From NCBI GenBank assembly GCA_043228905.1, contig JBHGNT010000011.1, positions 17,360,001 through 17,424,000 of the forward strand: DNA of 64,000 nt. The letters run 5' to 3'. The notes under the pieces are model-generated. The model worked only from the letters and a program-made list of their open reading frames with translations, was not told the DNA's origin and did no database searches. Both the position numbers and the translations under genes were made by a program. The DNA is from Azolla caroliniana. Its lineage: Eukaryota; Polypodiophyta. Shown one piece after another: positions 11,001 to 21,894 of this stretch (positions are counted from its first letter, which is position 1; each line of letters opens with the position of its first letter).

Positions 11001-13765
11001 TTTGGTAATTTAGTTATATTTGTTCTGATTTGTTCTACAAGATGAGAGAAACCTTGAATTGAATTGGTCAGTCTCACAGGCTATTTTGACCTCTTAAAAT
11101 ATGTTAATATACATTTCTTTCTTCTTTATTGACATGATCTCTATTTCTTCCCTTTTTTTCTTTCTTAAATTTCTGTCACAGGGATTTAGCTGAATATTGT
11201 GATCCAAAGTTCAATTATGACATTCTTATTCACAGATTTATGTACATTCTTCTTTTCCAGGACATTGTATATATTGAGACTGTCTTATTTGCAAGGAAGC
11301 TTAAGATTAATGCGATAGTCGTTCTTGAACAGGTGATATACATGGTCTTCAAACTTAAGTTTCTTGTCGTTTGAGTTTGCTTGATCGTTGATATGTCAGG
11401 TGATTGGTTGTTATTTGGATTAGATCAAGGAACTAGATTTGGTGATCAAAGCTAGTCAAATCCTGAGTGTAAGGCCAGTAATTGGTGTCAGGGCTAGATT
11501 AAGCACTCATCACACTGGCCATTGGGGTTCAACATCAGGTGATAATGGGAAATTTGGACTTACAATTAGTGATATTATCAAAGTAGTTCATCAATTGAAA
11601 CAGGTAGGACATCAAATTTTAGAAAGTTACTTTCTGGATGATCTTATGTAAAGTTCATTTATCTCAGCAAACAATATTTTTAGATTGTTTGGTTTCCCAA
11701 CTTATAGGAGGGCATGCTGGACTGTCTTCAGCTTCTTCATTTTCATATTGGCTCTCAAGTATCATGCATATCTACAATTAAGGAAGCAATGCGTGAAGCA
11801 AGTCACATTTACTGTGAATTAGCATTGATGGGCGCTGCTATGGTGAGTTTTAAGTTATCTTTCCTTCCCAGGTAACTAAAGTTTTGAAAACTAATTAAAT
11901 TCTGTAATTTTGGTTCACTCTTATATGCCTGCAACAAAATATATAAGTGTGATATACTTCCCTGAGCTTCTCTGAATGTGTTGCAAGGAATAAAACATAT
12001 TGCTTCCTAATAATTCAAGAAAATGTAGTAGTGGGAAATGCTTACCTAAACTCTTTATAATGTGTTGCAAGGAATAAAACATATTGCTTCCTAATAATTC
12101 AAGAAAATGTAGTAGTGGGAAATGCTTACCTAAACTCTTTATAATGTGTTGCATGAAATAAAGAAATAACCTACCGACCTAAAGATGTTTATGTAAACCA
12201 AATACATGTATGTTTTCTCCATGTATCAACATAAATTGTATTTTGGTTCATGGCTTCCATTCCAGGGATATATTGATGTAGGTGGTGGACTTGGTATAGA
12301 TTATAATGGTACAAAGAGTGCATCTCCTGCATCGACAAATTACAGTATGCAGGTAATTATGGGCCGACATGAAAATCTTTATTTTTCAGTAACTTCTGAC
12401 ACTGCTTGCATGTTTTATTGATCGCAGAATTATGCCAATGATGTTGTTGCAGCAATTGTGGATGCATGTATTTTAAAAGGTGTACCTCATCCAATCATTG
12501 TATCAGAGAGTGGCAGAGCTTTAGCATCCCATCAGTCTGTTCTTGTGTTTGATGTCCTTGGTGCCACCCTACGCTCAGGGAAAACATCATTAGTAAAACT
12601 AAAGGATTTAGAGAAGGATAGGAGCTCTAATGGAGCCTCAACAAATGGAACTCATGATCCTGGAACTTATCTTATCTCGACATTCCGTGAAGTATATGAT
12701 GGTTTGGATGAGAGAAACTTACAAGAGGCATATAATGATTCAAAACAATTCAAAATGGAGGCTGCCAGGCTGTTTAAGCTCGGTTGCCTAAGCCTTGAAC
12801 AACGTGCACAAGCAGATGCAATCTATGATGCAATATGCCATCGAGTTCTCTTATCGTTTGAACAAATGCAACTTCCAGATGAAATGACTAACTTGAAGAG
12901 ATCCTTTTCTGCTGTATACCACATCAATTTGTCTATTTTTCGTAGTGTCCCTGATGCGTGGGCCATTGGGCAAATTTTCCCCATTATGCCATTGCACAGG
13001 CTCAATGAAAGGCCAAAACTACAGGCTGTGTTAGCTGATCTGACATGTGATAGTGATGGGAAAATAGACTACTTCATTGGTAGTAAGGAAACGGCTGAGA
13101 CTGTGCTCCCTGTTCATGAGCTGCACCCTGGTGAGCCATACTATATGGGCCTCTTCTTGGCTGGTGTTTACCAGGTCAGCAATCTTAGTTGTATTATGCA
13201 TAAACAATGTTTGTGGTATAATAAAAAAGAGACGAAAACACCAAAATGCTCGTTTTTTGAAAATTTATCCCGAGGTTTCAAAAGTTTCCAGAATACCCTT
13301 ATGCAGTATAAATTTTCTACTACAGATGGATATTTTGGTAAATTTTGAAAACTTACAGCCAATCTGATAAACACCCAACAATGAAGAAGAAAATATGTAT
13401 TTGTAAAACGATGATTATATTTTTGTTTTCTAATTTGTTTTGAGAACATGCAGGAGGTTATGGGGAGTGCACACAATCTATTTGGTGCCACTAATGTTGT
13501 TTACATTAAAGCGAAGCCTGATATTGTTGATGGGGATGCTCGTGGGAAAACGAAAAGGTATGTTGTTGAACATGTGAAATGGGGAGACTCAATGAGAGAG
13601 ATTTTGGAGACAGCGCATGGCCGTGGTGGGGCTGACAGTCTTTTGAATGAGTTCCGAGAGAACGTGGATTATTGTATTTCTTCTGGCAATTTGACCCAGA
13701 TTGCAGCACAGGCACTAGTAGTAAATTATGAATCCTGTCTCAACTCATATACATATCTAACATGA
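4311..13765 (+). CDS. ADC: Biosynthetic arginine decarboxylase, cyanobacterial SpeA-like, nine exons
   Basis: PLP-dependent enzyme converting arginine to agmatine, the first step of the agmatine route to putrescine. Exons: 4311-4608, 7315-7469, 8265-8447, 11261-11332, 11424-11603, 11708-11842, 12266-12352, 12428-13174, 13454-13765. All introns are GT-AG and the phases join without a break, giving 722 residues, a usual ADC length. The start is the first in-frame Met, three bases after an in-frame TGA. The first ~65 residues are basic and not conserved, so a plastid transit peptide is possible. Landmarks: PLP lysine in VFPIK (about 161), LLHFHIGSQ (about 305-313), GGGLGIDY (347-354), SESGRA (396-401), and the C-terminal active-site block [11 protein letters not shown] (574-584) followed by HNLFG. 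The residue pattern, including a [23 protein letters not shown] helical insert, is nearer cyanobacterial SpeA than typical angiosperm ADC. Introns 1 and 3 (2.7-2.8 kb) carry LINE debris and GA repeats. Confidence 0.93.
4639..4731. repeat. (GA)n microsatellite in ADC intron 1
   Basis: An almost perfect GA run of about 90 bases directly after the exon 1 donor region. On the minus strand it is the (TC)n tail of the dispersed repeat at 4732-4962. Confidence 0.95.
4732..4962 (-). mobile_element. CT-tailed SINE-like repeat, copy 1 (headless)
   Basis: The reverse complement of this stretch aligns with 21588-21838: both contain GAAGCCATGG, then CGGGACCA-GGGTCACACC, CTTTTGACCTCCCACTTCTTTT, GGAAATGA-ATTAGG, and both end in AGAAGACGTTAAT followed by a long (CT)n run. 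The copies share sequence up to a second GA/CT tract at 4963-5019, where this copy stops, so it lacks the tRNA-like head seen at 21395-21455. Confidence 0.7.
4963..5019. repeat. (GA)n microsatellite
   Basis: A GA run of about 57 bases bounding the SINE-like repeat copy on its 5' side (minus orientation). Confidence 0.95.
6085..6195 (-). mobile_element. LINE 3'-tail fragment in ADC intron 1
   Basis: The reverse complement carries the signature TTGGCC/TAGGCC-like stretch, TTTTGACCTCTTAAAAGACGTTAATATA, also found at the ends of the LINE fragments near 9945 and 11125 and, inverted, near 16605. Only the tail is recognisable here. Confidence 0.6.
8975..9950 (+). mobile_element. Decayed LINE (non-LTR retrotransposon) in ADC intron 3, copy 1
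   Basis: Translated pieces show reverse-transcriptase landmarks in order: [15 protein letters not shown] then IDEIS near 9015-9070; an active-site remnant YAEDIMLIS near 9130-9160, in which the first catalytic D is replaced by E; then [19 protein letters not shown] near 9225-9285; then a FLGVIFIGP block near 9345. Stops and frameshifts are frequent. The element ends in the family tail CTTTGGCCATTTTGACCTCTTAAAAGACATTAATATA (here described, 9888-9945). Same strand as the host gene. Confidence 0.75.
10040..11125 (+). mobile_element. Decayed LINE in ADC intron 3, copy 2
   Basis: Begins with a TQAW-containing stretch similar to that near 9280 and continues through the region after the reverse transcriptase. 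The last coding-like piece (about 10890-10990) parallels 9700-9800 of copy 1, and the tail TTTTGACCTCTTAAAATATGTTAATATA at about 11075-11115 matches copy 1. It is full of stops and is 5'-truncated relative to copy 1. Confidence 0.65.
11977..12144. repeat. 84-bp perfect tandem duplication in ADC intron 6
   Basis: The unit beginning TGTGTTGCAAGGAATAAAAC is present at 11977-12060 and again at 12061-12144 with no difference seen, followed by the first nine bases of a third unit. It lies wholly in the intron 11843-12265, so it does not affect the protein. Confidence 0.95.
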
Positions 13766-15254
13766 GAGGTTTTTTCTTATGATTTACGCTTGAGCTTTGG
13801 AATGGAAGAAATTATTTCTGCTTCATAGGATTGTATATACTAAATGTATACATTCAAGTTCAGTTGTTCCTGGTTACTCCACACTCTCAGATTGATGTGG
13901 AAGAAAATCAAGTTGGCCTTACATGGTTTTTCCCTTTCAAATTTTCACTTCGTATATTTTCATTTTCTTCGGAAATTATTATTGATGAGTCTATTTTCTC
14001 TCCTTTGATTGTAAACAATTGGGATTTTCCTCCAAAGTTGTCTTATCAGATGAGAATTTTGTGCATTACCTTAGAAATTTGAGGCACATTGTAGACATAT
14101 TAATGCAGTTCATTAAAAGTGTATCCAATGGAGACCAATTGTCAATCTATTTGAAGGTGAGTTGAATTTCTATTCTTATAGATTTTCTATTGACACAATG
14201 TATTTAAACTAGAAGGATTAATTGCCAAAATCAAGAAATCAGTGGATGAGGTAATGGTGTACTTTTTATGAGGTATACTCAAGAAATAAATTCGCTTAAT
14301 TTAAAAGTACATTTCCATCATTTTTTATTGAATGGAGACTGTTGCTTGAGCTATTTGAAGTCGAGTCAATTTGTTAATTCTTAATGAGATTTACAGGAAA
14401 CTAATACTCCTACAGATCTTCTCAGGCAATGTATTTAAGAAGGGATTGATCATCAAATTCCAGAAAGCTGTGGATGACTTTACAGATAATGGAGTGGTAC
14501 TGACTGACCCCAACTTTAGAAAGGTGCAAAAGCACTACCTTTGTAGATATAACATCCTTGGGCCCTACCTTAATACTACGTGAATATGTGGTGTATAGTA
14601 ACTTATTTCTTTGTGGTAGCCTCAAAGAACCAATAACAGTGGCTATCCGCTAGTAGTATAATAAGTGAATCTAATCACTTCACATACCTATAGTTGCTCC
14701 ATTCATATATAGATAATTTGACTTTGATGTGTTAGTAATTCACCTGATGGACATGTCTATGATCTTTTGACGAATACACAATTATGGGCATTGGTAACTA
14801 GATTTTGTTAATAAGGTATGCAATGCACTTACAATTGAATACACAGAAAACAAATAATTATTTGCGCAAATGGAACTGTACTCTCCTGTACCATTGACAA
14901 TAAATACATAAAGTAATGCAATTTGGAGGAACAGAAAGCTATATCAGACTATTACAAAAATGGTTCCAAATGCTTAAATGTTTCAGTGAGAAGAGTTGGT
15001 TACAAGTGAAATTTAATTTGGCCTCGATAATTCATTTAAGCTTGTGAAAGTGAACATTCCCTGAAGTCAAAAGAAGACATGAGTTTGAGCAAGTGTGGCT
15101 CTTATAGACATGGTTAAATTGGAAGTAGGATGATGCTTCCAATGTTAGTAATAGATATTCACCCCATAGTCTACGAATTCAATGTTTGCTCAACAAAAAG
15201 ATTGCTCAAATTGATTTACATCAAGTAGATACAAATATCTAAGTCATAAGCTAG
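13766..15254. other. Region between the convergent ADC and GPN3 3' ends
   Basis: Holds both 3' UTRs. One coding-like piece at about 14410-14535 (+) reads LIIKFQKAVDDFTDNGVVL and is preceded by CTACAG, which could be a splice acceptor. I do not recognise it and no partner exon was found, so it may be a fragment of a lost gene or chance. Confidence 0.35.
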
Positions 15255-18200
15255 CTAAAAGCTATTATCTTCCGGTCCAGTGAAATCAGGATCAAATTCT
15301 TTGACCTTCACCTCAGCATCTTCTCCAAATTGAATTGCATTGTCAATGTGTGAGAGCAAGTAATGAATGCTGCCAAGAACAACAAAAATAAAAAATCACG
15401 AAAAATATATGAACAGGATAACAGAAGTTTAAAAACTGGTCTCAAAGATTTCAATTGAGAATATATTAACCTCTTTTCCTTTCGGATGTCAAGTGGGATG
15501 AAGTTGACCATACTATAGTCATCAACCTGTAATAATGTAAAATGAGCATCATATGTAGAAAAATCTGATTTCAACATATTAAGTACAGAGTCAGTACAAG
15601 CTCTGCTAAGGCGTGGTTCAACTTCGAGAAACGTGGAGCCATTTGCTCATTAAGATCAGCAAGCAGAAGCCTTGTATCTGGATCTAAGAACCTAAAGAAC
15701 ACCATAAAAACCCATATCAGCATGAGTATCCATGTGGATCAATCATTAGAATTTTGCCAAATAGGAGAACCAAAGTACATCCAAACTTACAATCGGTAAC
15801 ACAATAACAAAGAACTGCATGAATGTGCTGCAGCTTATAGTACATACTATGAAGACATGGCGGGAAATGAAATACTTCATGACTTTCTATTATTTTGACA
15901 AGTGTATACGGTAAATCCATAATGAAGGTCATACCAACACAAGGCAAAGGTCATTTCTACAAATGATTAGAGGGATTTACTACTTCAAGTTGAAGAGATA
16001 ATTGCATGAAACTAATGCATGGTCTTAGAACTTACATGCATTAGCTCTAGAAAATCCTCCACTACTATGTATATTGGAAAACTTTGGCTTGTCGTTACTT
16101 GGCACAATGTACTAGTATTACTTGCTAGTTCAACACTTACTTGCTAATGCCTTTCTTGTCTTCCATCAGATCCATTTTTGTCAATACATTTATGTGTGGC
16201 AATTCAAACTGTATCATTGCTGAGAGAGATGCTAAGCACCCACTTATATATTTCGCCATATCTGAAACAAACTGCCATCAAATGAAACACGTCTTAGCAC
16301 AGAAATGTGTTTAACTTGCAATGAAAAAATATAACATGAGAAAGAGAGATGTCATAATGTAAGGTTATGTACAATATATAAAGGACACACTTGTACAATC
16401 AGAAAAGCAAAAAAAAATTGTTTACCTGACAATCAAGCAGATATACAGCACAGACATTGAAGTCCCACCGCTTTAACTGATCAACAAAAGTCTTTAAAAC
16501 TGGAATATGAGAATATAGTTCTATCTGTCCTGCATATATTTAAAAGAGCTAGATCAGCCCGCACAAATTTTCACTGTTGAAAGAAACCATACAAAGAAAG
16601 AAATTAACGCCTTTTAAGAGACCGAAGTGGCCTAAGAGACTGCACAAGAGATTGCATCTTAAAATGTTGGCTCGTATTTTAGAACAAATGAGAAAATGTA
16701 TAATGAAATATTATGTACTGAAGAGTCTCATTAGCTAGGCATTTAAGATTTTGAACTTAGATAAACTGGAACTTTGGAAAAGACTGAAACTTTACCCTTT
16801 GAAAACACATGGTGTGTCAAATTCAGTGAATGGTAATATTGGGGCAGAACAAGTCTGTCTGCTCTCACCCACAATTTTTGCGGCTATGTAGACAGATTAG
16901 GGGGGAGCAGGAGCCAGCCTCACAGGAGTTCCAATACAAATCTTATCAATATGTGGATGACACTGTACTCATTCCAGGTTTACATACGGGACTACAAGCC
17001 CACCTGGCGGACACTGAAGACATTTCACATGGACAGAGATCTTGAACGTCGAGAAAATAAGGTTATGGTGTTTAATGTGACACAAGCATGGGTTACTGGA
17101 TTGGAGCAGGAATTCAGATCTGGTGGAGATCTCATAAAAAATATAAAATCAGATGTATAGGGCACGCGATTCTCCATGAGAGAGACAGCAGGGGCAAGGT
17201 TGGTGTCTTGCTTTGCAGCCTGGGGATTCTGAGAAAAACAATATGCTTACATAGTTTTTCTGGAACCAATGGTTGGGATGAATACACCACTAATGTCCTA
17301 GTCATAGCATCAGATGGGTTTGCCACTCGCCCACCTATATGAATACCCAACTCCCACAATAGCATAATTAAGTAGATCTGTATGTCATAAAATCAACTGC
17401 ATACAGAGACATGAAGATATGAAGGGCTGGAACCAAATGGGCCTCACCAGCTGTGTTCTCTGAAGATTGAGATAGTGGAGCACCATAATTTTGTTATTGT
17501 ATATTCTATGAGATAACAGGAAGATACTACTACTCTATAGGGGAGACTTTGGGTCCATGTAGAAAAGCATGGGCTTAAATAGAGATGCAGAGAACTCTTC
17601 TTGCTCGAACTTAGATGTTACCCAGAGAAACTCTGGAGAAGCAGTGGAATACACCTTTCCAGATCAGATGAGACAAACCAACCCAGCCAGACAGAGAACC
17701 ATCACTACTTCGTAGTCATAAGTAGGGATGCCACGCAACGCTCTGAGAAAATGAAGACTGATCGGGGTAGGTTCGCAGAGAGGAAACTGTGTCTGGTATA
17801 GGGAATGCCTTACCTGAGAAAGTAAGAAAACTGTGCTGTCAGTACCTCTATAATAAGAATGCCCAATGTGAATGTACGAAACACAGAGAGAAGGATCGAT
17901 GTAATAGTCACTCTTCTTGAGGAGGAGATGCCCACTGATGCTTGCACATAATGAGCGCCTGATTCAGAGGAACTATGAAAGTATGCACACATGCTCTCCA
18001 TCAGAATGCACAATTGAACGCAGCCTAGAGGTATTACTCTCAGAAAATAACCATGAACCCAGGATACCCATCCACAACCTCACCATCTCAAAAAGATAAA
18101 AGCCAACATTGCCTATCATGAGTGTGGTTGTTGTAGGCCATGCCATTGCGTCCTCTTAATTTAGAAGATCGAAGATCCAATGAGGGACGTTCTGAGGAGA

Positions 18201-21200
18201 CGGCTCTTTTTTCCCATACTTTTTCTACAACTATTTTCTTCTCATTCTTTTTAAATTTCCCTTAAGACTCATTGTTACTTGACAACTTTCCTCTTTTCTG
18301 CTATGCTTTTTTCACAACTATTTCTTCTTCTCATTCTTTTTAAATCTCATGCAAGGCTCATTGTTACTTGACAAACCTCCTCTTTTCTCACCCCTAATTC
18401 TTTTTTCTAATTTCATCTTTTTTCTCATTTTAAGTTGCAACTTGAATGTTCGCTCAGAACTCTTTCATGCTATTGCATCTGATAATCCATTGAATGACAA
18501 TGCCTATAAATTCAAAGACTTTGAGGTATTCTGGTAGGATTTTCTAAATCTGTTTTCTAAATTGTAGCATTTGCTGCTGTTTTTCTGCCTTATTGAATCT
18601 TAATGTTTGTGATATTTTATGCATGAAATTTAGCAACTGGATATTTTTTACCATATTTATCGTATCGTATAATATAAGTCTTAAAATACTACATTGTATT
18701 GTCACAGACCATAGATGTAGTGTAAATACACTATTGATGCACCTTAGCACCAATTGTGCATAACAAGAAAAATTAGAAGAGGTGACAGAATTGTTTTTTC
18801 AACAACCCTCATATGGGCACTTAATGAAGGCAATCTATGCCTGATAGAGCTTGAAAACTAGCTATTAATGGACCCCTCTTGTATAAGTTAGAACTCTACA
18901 GAGAGAAGATTAATCAGATTAGACGTCTTAGACACAGAAACCATAATCACTATATTCCCTTTCATATGCAATAATTCTCCCTAATATTGTACCTGCACTA
19001 CCAAAAAACTTTGACCCATGAGTAGCTTTCTGCTACTTAGGGCAATTATAGACTCCCAGGGAAGTCTTAACTCCTTTCCTGTCATGTACAGCCACATATT
19101 TTTCCACTATCCGTTTTGCAAATAACTTTCTATGATCATTCACCCAGTAAAAGTGAGAAATTGAACAGTCTGGCACTATGTTTTGCAGATATGTTATTTC
19201 TCATAATATGTAAATTAGGTGATTTTGGTGGCATTAGTCTCCCCTTCTAGCATATATGTATGTCTACATTCTGTATATACTTCAGCTTCTACATGCTCCT
19301 AAAGGACCACACAAGTAGGTTGAATACATCAACCAATATCACTACTGTGGGACTACATTATACCTCATGACCTAATCTCATCACACATACATTATCGCGC
19401 ACCATCAATATCCCGAAAAGTCATTCAACCTTAATATTGGGAATAACACCCATGACAAACTATGTGCAAGGATGGAGTTACAGATCATACTAAAATCTAT
19501 TGTATCAATGAAGGCTTCATGGGCCCAGCATCTATCCTAACTGCAAACTAAATTAAAGAACAGAATACCAACTTATGAAAGATTTAAGATACGCTACCAA
19601 ATTTCATATATAAAATCATTCAGGAAACAACACATCATCTCTTTAATCTGGAACGCTTACCAGGACAATCAAACACCAGATAATCATCATCAATATAGTC
19701 CTCCAATTGTTCAGCCAACCATTCATCTAGGTTCTCTTCTAAATACCTAACAAATAGTTAAGGGAATATGCTGAAATAGAATATCTATATTCAGAGAATA
19801 CCTAATCACAAATCTCTGGAAAAGGATACTCCATACAGTATATCAATCCACCATTAGGTCCAAGCTGCAACTCTTCCATTACATCCTCAAGGGATATCAA
19901 CTCTCGAATATCTAAAACTTCTATATCTTTAGGATCAAACGGAACAAACAGTAAAAACATGTCCAATAAATGTTTTTAAGAAAATTTATTACCCACAGAA
20001 ACAGGATAGCTGAAATGTTCTGCGGCTGGATCCAAATTCACAATATGCACAACACGCCCTATACTTGCACAATGTTGGTGGAGGTTAGCACAATATGTTG
20101 ACTGCCAAGAAGAAGAAGAAGTTTCACAAATCAAACTCCAAACATATAAGCATATAATAAGCTAAATGAATAGATGAATGAAAATTGTTGTTGGGACAAG
20201 AGGTTGCAACTTTACTTCACAAAAACAAACAAATCAATGTGTTAATTGATGCTATTGTGCATTTTCCTATAATGGCAAGTATGAAAATTCACCCACAGTG
20301 GACAGTGGATGCGCCATATATAAGCATGCTCTTCCTCACCTTAATCCCCTCCGTCTCCAAACAACTTCACATAAACGTGAATTTCCCTACGATTTATGGC
20401 ATATAAAAGCATGTGGTGCTATCCAAAGTCTGTTGTATAAGAAATGAAAAAACTAAATGCAATATTATATATAAGTGTTTTTGCAACAAAAATGCATACT
20501 TCAGTAATATCTTGAGACACATTGGCATATTTTGGTCATCTTATCTAAAATGTAAAAATATATAATCCCAAGTGATCACTATGAAATGTGATCTCCAAAA
20601 AGTGATCTCTATAAGATGCATATAAATATTACATTATATGGAATATATATGTAATTGGAAATAAGCAAGGCATATAATAAGTATATATATGTAGTTTTTC
20701 CAACAAAATATAACAGTGTCTTGAGTCTCTGAAGAGCTTCGCAAAAAGCTCACCAAAAGACACATACTGGTATCAGAAAATAAAATACCGCAATAAAAAA
20801 AAACCTGTTTGCAATAAGTTTCCCTGAAGAGATGCAAATTTACTACCGTGGAAAATATAATTAAAACAACAAGATAAATAATTGTTTATTAACAGAGAAA
20901 TAAAGAAAGAAAACCAAACGAAGCTTTGATTTTCCACTGGCCTGGATGGAAAATAATGCAACAAAAATAAAAAAGAATTAATCAAATAAATAAACAGAGC
21001 AAGAACAGGGAAAGGAATTTTTAAGAAAAAATTCCAGTGCATGGGGATCGAATGTAAACAGAGTGGGAAATTAAAATAAGTACACAGAATTAAATTTACA
21101 TATTCACACACAAAATAAGTAGCGATACAATCACAGACTTAAATTTACATGGTCACACACAAAAAAGAAAAAGAAAAGGAAGGACACAAAACAGATAAAT

Positions 21201-21272
21201 GAAATAGAGCTAAGGAAACCTTACTTTTCCACTGCCAGCAGGTCCGATAACGAGTTGAGCGTAGCGGGGCAT
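15255..21272 (-). CDS. GPN3: GPN-loop GTPase 3
   Basis: Homodimer/heterodimer-forming GTPase of the GPN family; relatives act in assembly and nuclear import of RNA polymerase II. Exons (minus strand): 21225-21272, 19993-20101, 19830-19911, 19661-19746, 16426-16529, 16141-16271, 15598-15691, 15471-15526, 15255-15369. Every junction is GT-AG and the frame is continuous, giving 274 residues, the normal GPN3 size. Landmarks: start [17 protein letters not shown]-loop GPAGSGKST (10-18, split by intron 1); VNLDPAAE (switch I side); the family-defining GPN triplet at 70-72; DCPGQIE at 106-112; TKMDL at 174-178 for guanine binding; [15 protein letters not shown] near the C terminus; an acidic end. The ATG lies just outside the microsatellite/SINE cluster upstream. 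The 3.1-kb intron 4 (16530-19660) contains LINE fragments. Convergent with ADC. Confidence 0.94.
16603..16700 (-). mobile_element. LINE 3'-tail fragment in GPN3 intron 4
   Basis: The reverse complement shows GATGCAATCTCTTG...GGCCACTTCGGTCTCTTAAAAGGCGTTAATTT-like sequence, the same tail as at 9888-9945 but in the opposite orientation. Confidence 0.6.
16800..17370 (+). mobile_element. Decayed LINE reverse-transcriptase fragment in GPN3 intron 4
   Basis: Translation gives an LSPTIF-like remnant near 16862-16880, then [11 protein letters not shown] (16945-16978, the RT active-site motif), [11 protein letters not shown], and [14 protein letters not shown] near 17060-17100, parallel to the fragment at 9225-9290. 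It is on the plus strand, opposite both to GPN3 and to the tail fragment just left of it, so two LINE pieces meet head to tail-inverted here. Confidence 0.7.
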
Positions 21273-21368
21273 GGTATGGTTTCTCTTTTCTTCTTCCTTC
21301 CTTCTTCTTCTTCTGCTGCTTCGTCTTCTTAACGAGCTCTGTTTTCCATTTCTTACTTGTCTTCGTTT

Positions 21369-21402
21369 GGTGTGTGTGTGTGTGTGTGTCTCTCTCTCTC
21401 TC
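21369..21402. repeat. Compound (GT)n(CT)n microsatellite
   Basis: A GT run followed directly by a CT run, immediately before the tRNA-like head of the SINE-like repeat and about 100 bases upstream of the GPN3 start codon. Confidence 0.95.
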
Positions 21403-21834
21403 CAGTGGTAGCATGTTATACTCACAACAAGCACTATGTCTTGGGTTCGAAACCTTCTCACCTCTCTATTACTTCATACATATCTCTTAATTCATTACAT
21501 GTGTTACATGATTACATCCATATGTGTAACTCGACGAGATGTAGAAGCAATAAAGAAAATAAGGGAACGTGAACTACAACGCCTAGAAGCCATGGCTAGG
21601 GCACTCTATGCATCGGGACCATGGGTCACACCCACACCAAAAACTTTTGACCTCCCACTTCTTTTTGAGAGACTTGGGTGGAAATGAGATTAGGCTTAGT
21701 GCAAAGTTTTGTATACTACCAGAACTTTCTTAGCTTAAGCTATTTTCTTTTATTTTAGTTTTGATGATTGGATAAACACTCATTTTTGTTGTAACCCAAT
21801 TGTCTCATGGGCCAAATTTGGCCTTAGAAGACGT

Positions 21835-21891
<57 letters not shown>
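21395..21891 (+). mobile_element. tRNA-headed, CT-tailed SINE-like element
   Basis: At 21401-21453 the sequence CCAGTGGTAGCATG ... GGGTTCGAAACC resembles the pol III A box and B box of a tRNA with normal spacing. The body 21588-21838 is shared (inverted) with 4732-4962. The end GGGCCAAATTTGGCCTTAGAAGACGTTAAT is followed by (CT)n to about 21891 and is similar to the LINE tail at 9885-9940. No target duplication was identified, and continuity of head and body as one element is inferred. Confidence 0.6.
21838..21891. repeat. (CT)n microsatellite at the SINE-like 3' end
   Basis: A CT run of about 54 bases directly after GACGTTAAT, in the same position relative to the repeat as the run at 4639-4731 (inverted). 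Confidence 0.95.

Positions 21892-21894
<3 letters not shown>

Noticed and set aside
12206-13367. Alternative plus-strand frames extending ADC exons into introns
   Set aside because: They run past clear GT donors, and conserved ADC sequence resumes in the next exon.
21401-21460. A functional tRNA gene
   Set aside because: A- and B-box-like sequences are present but no full cloverleaf with an acceptor stem was evident; a SINE head is more likely.
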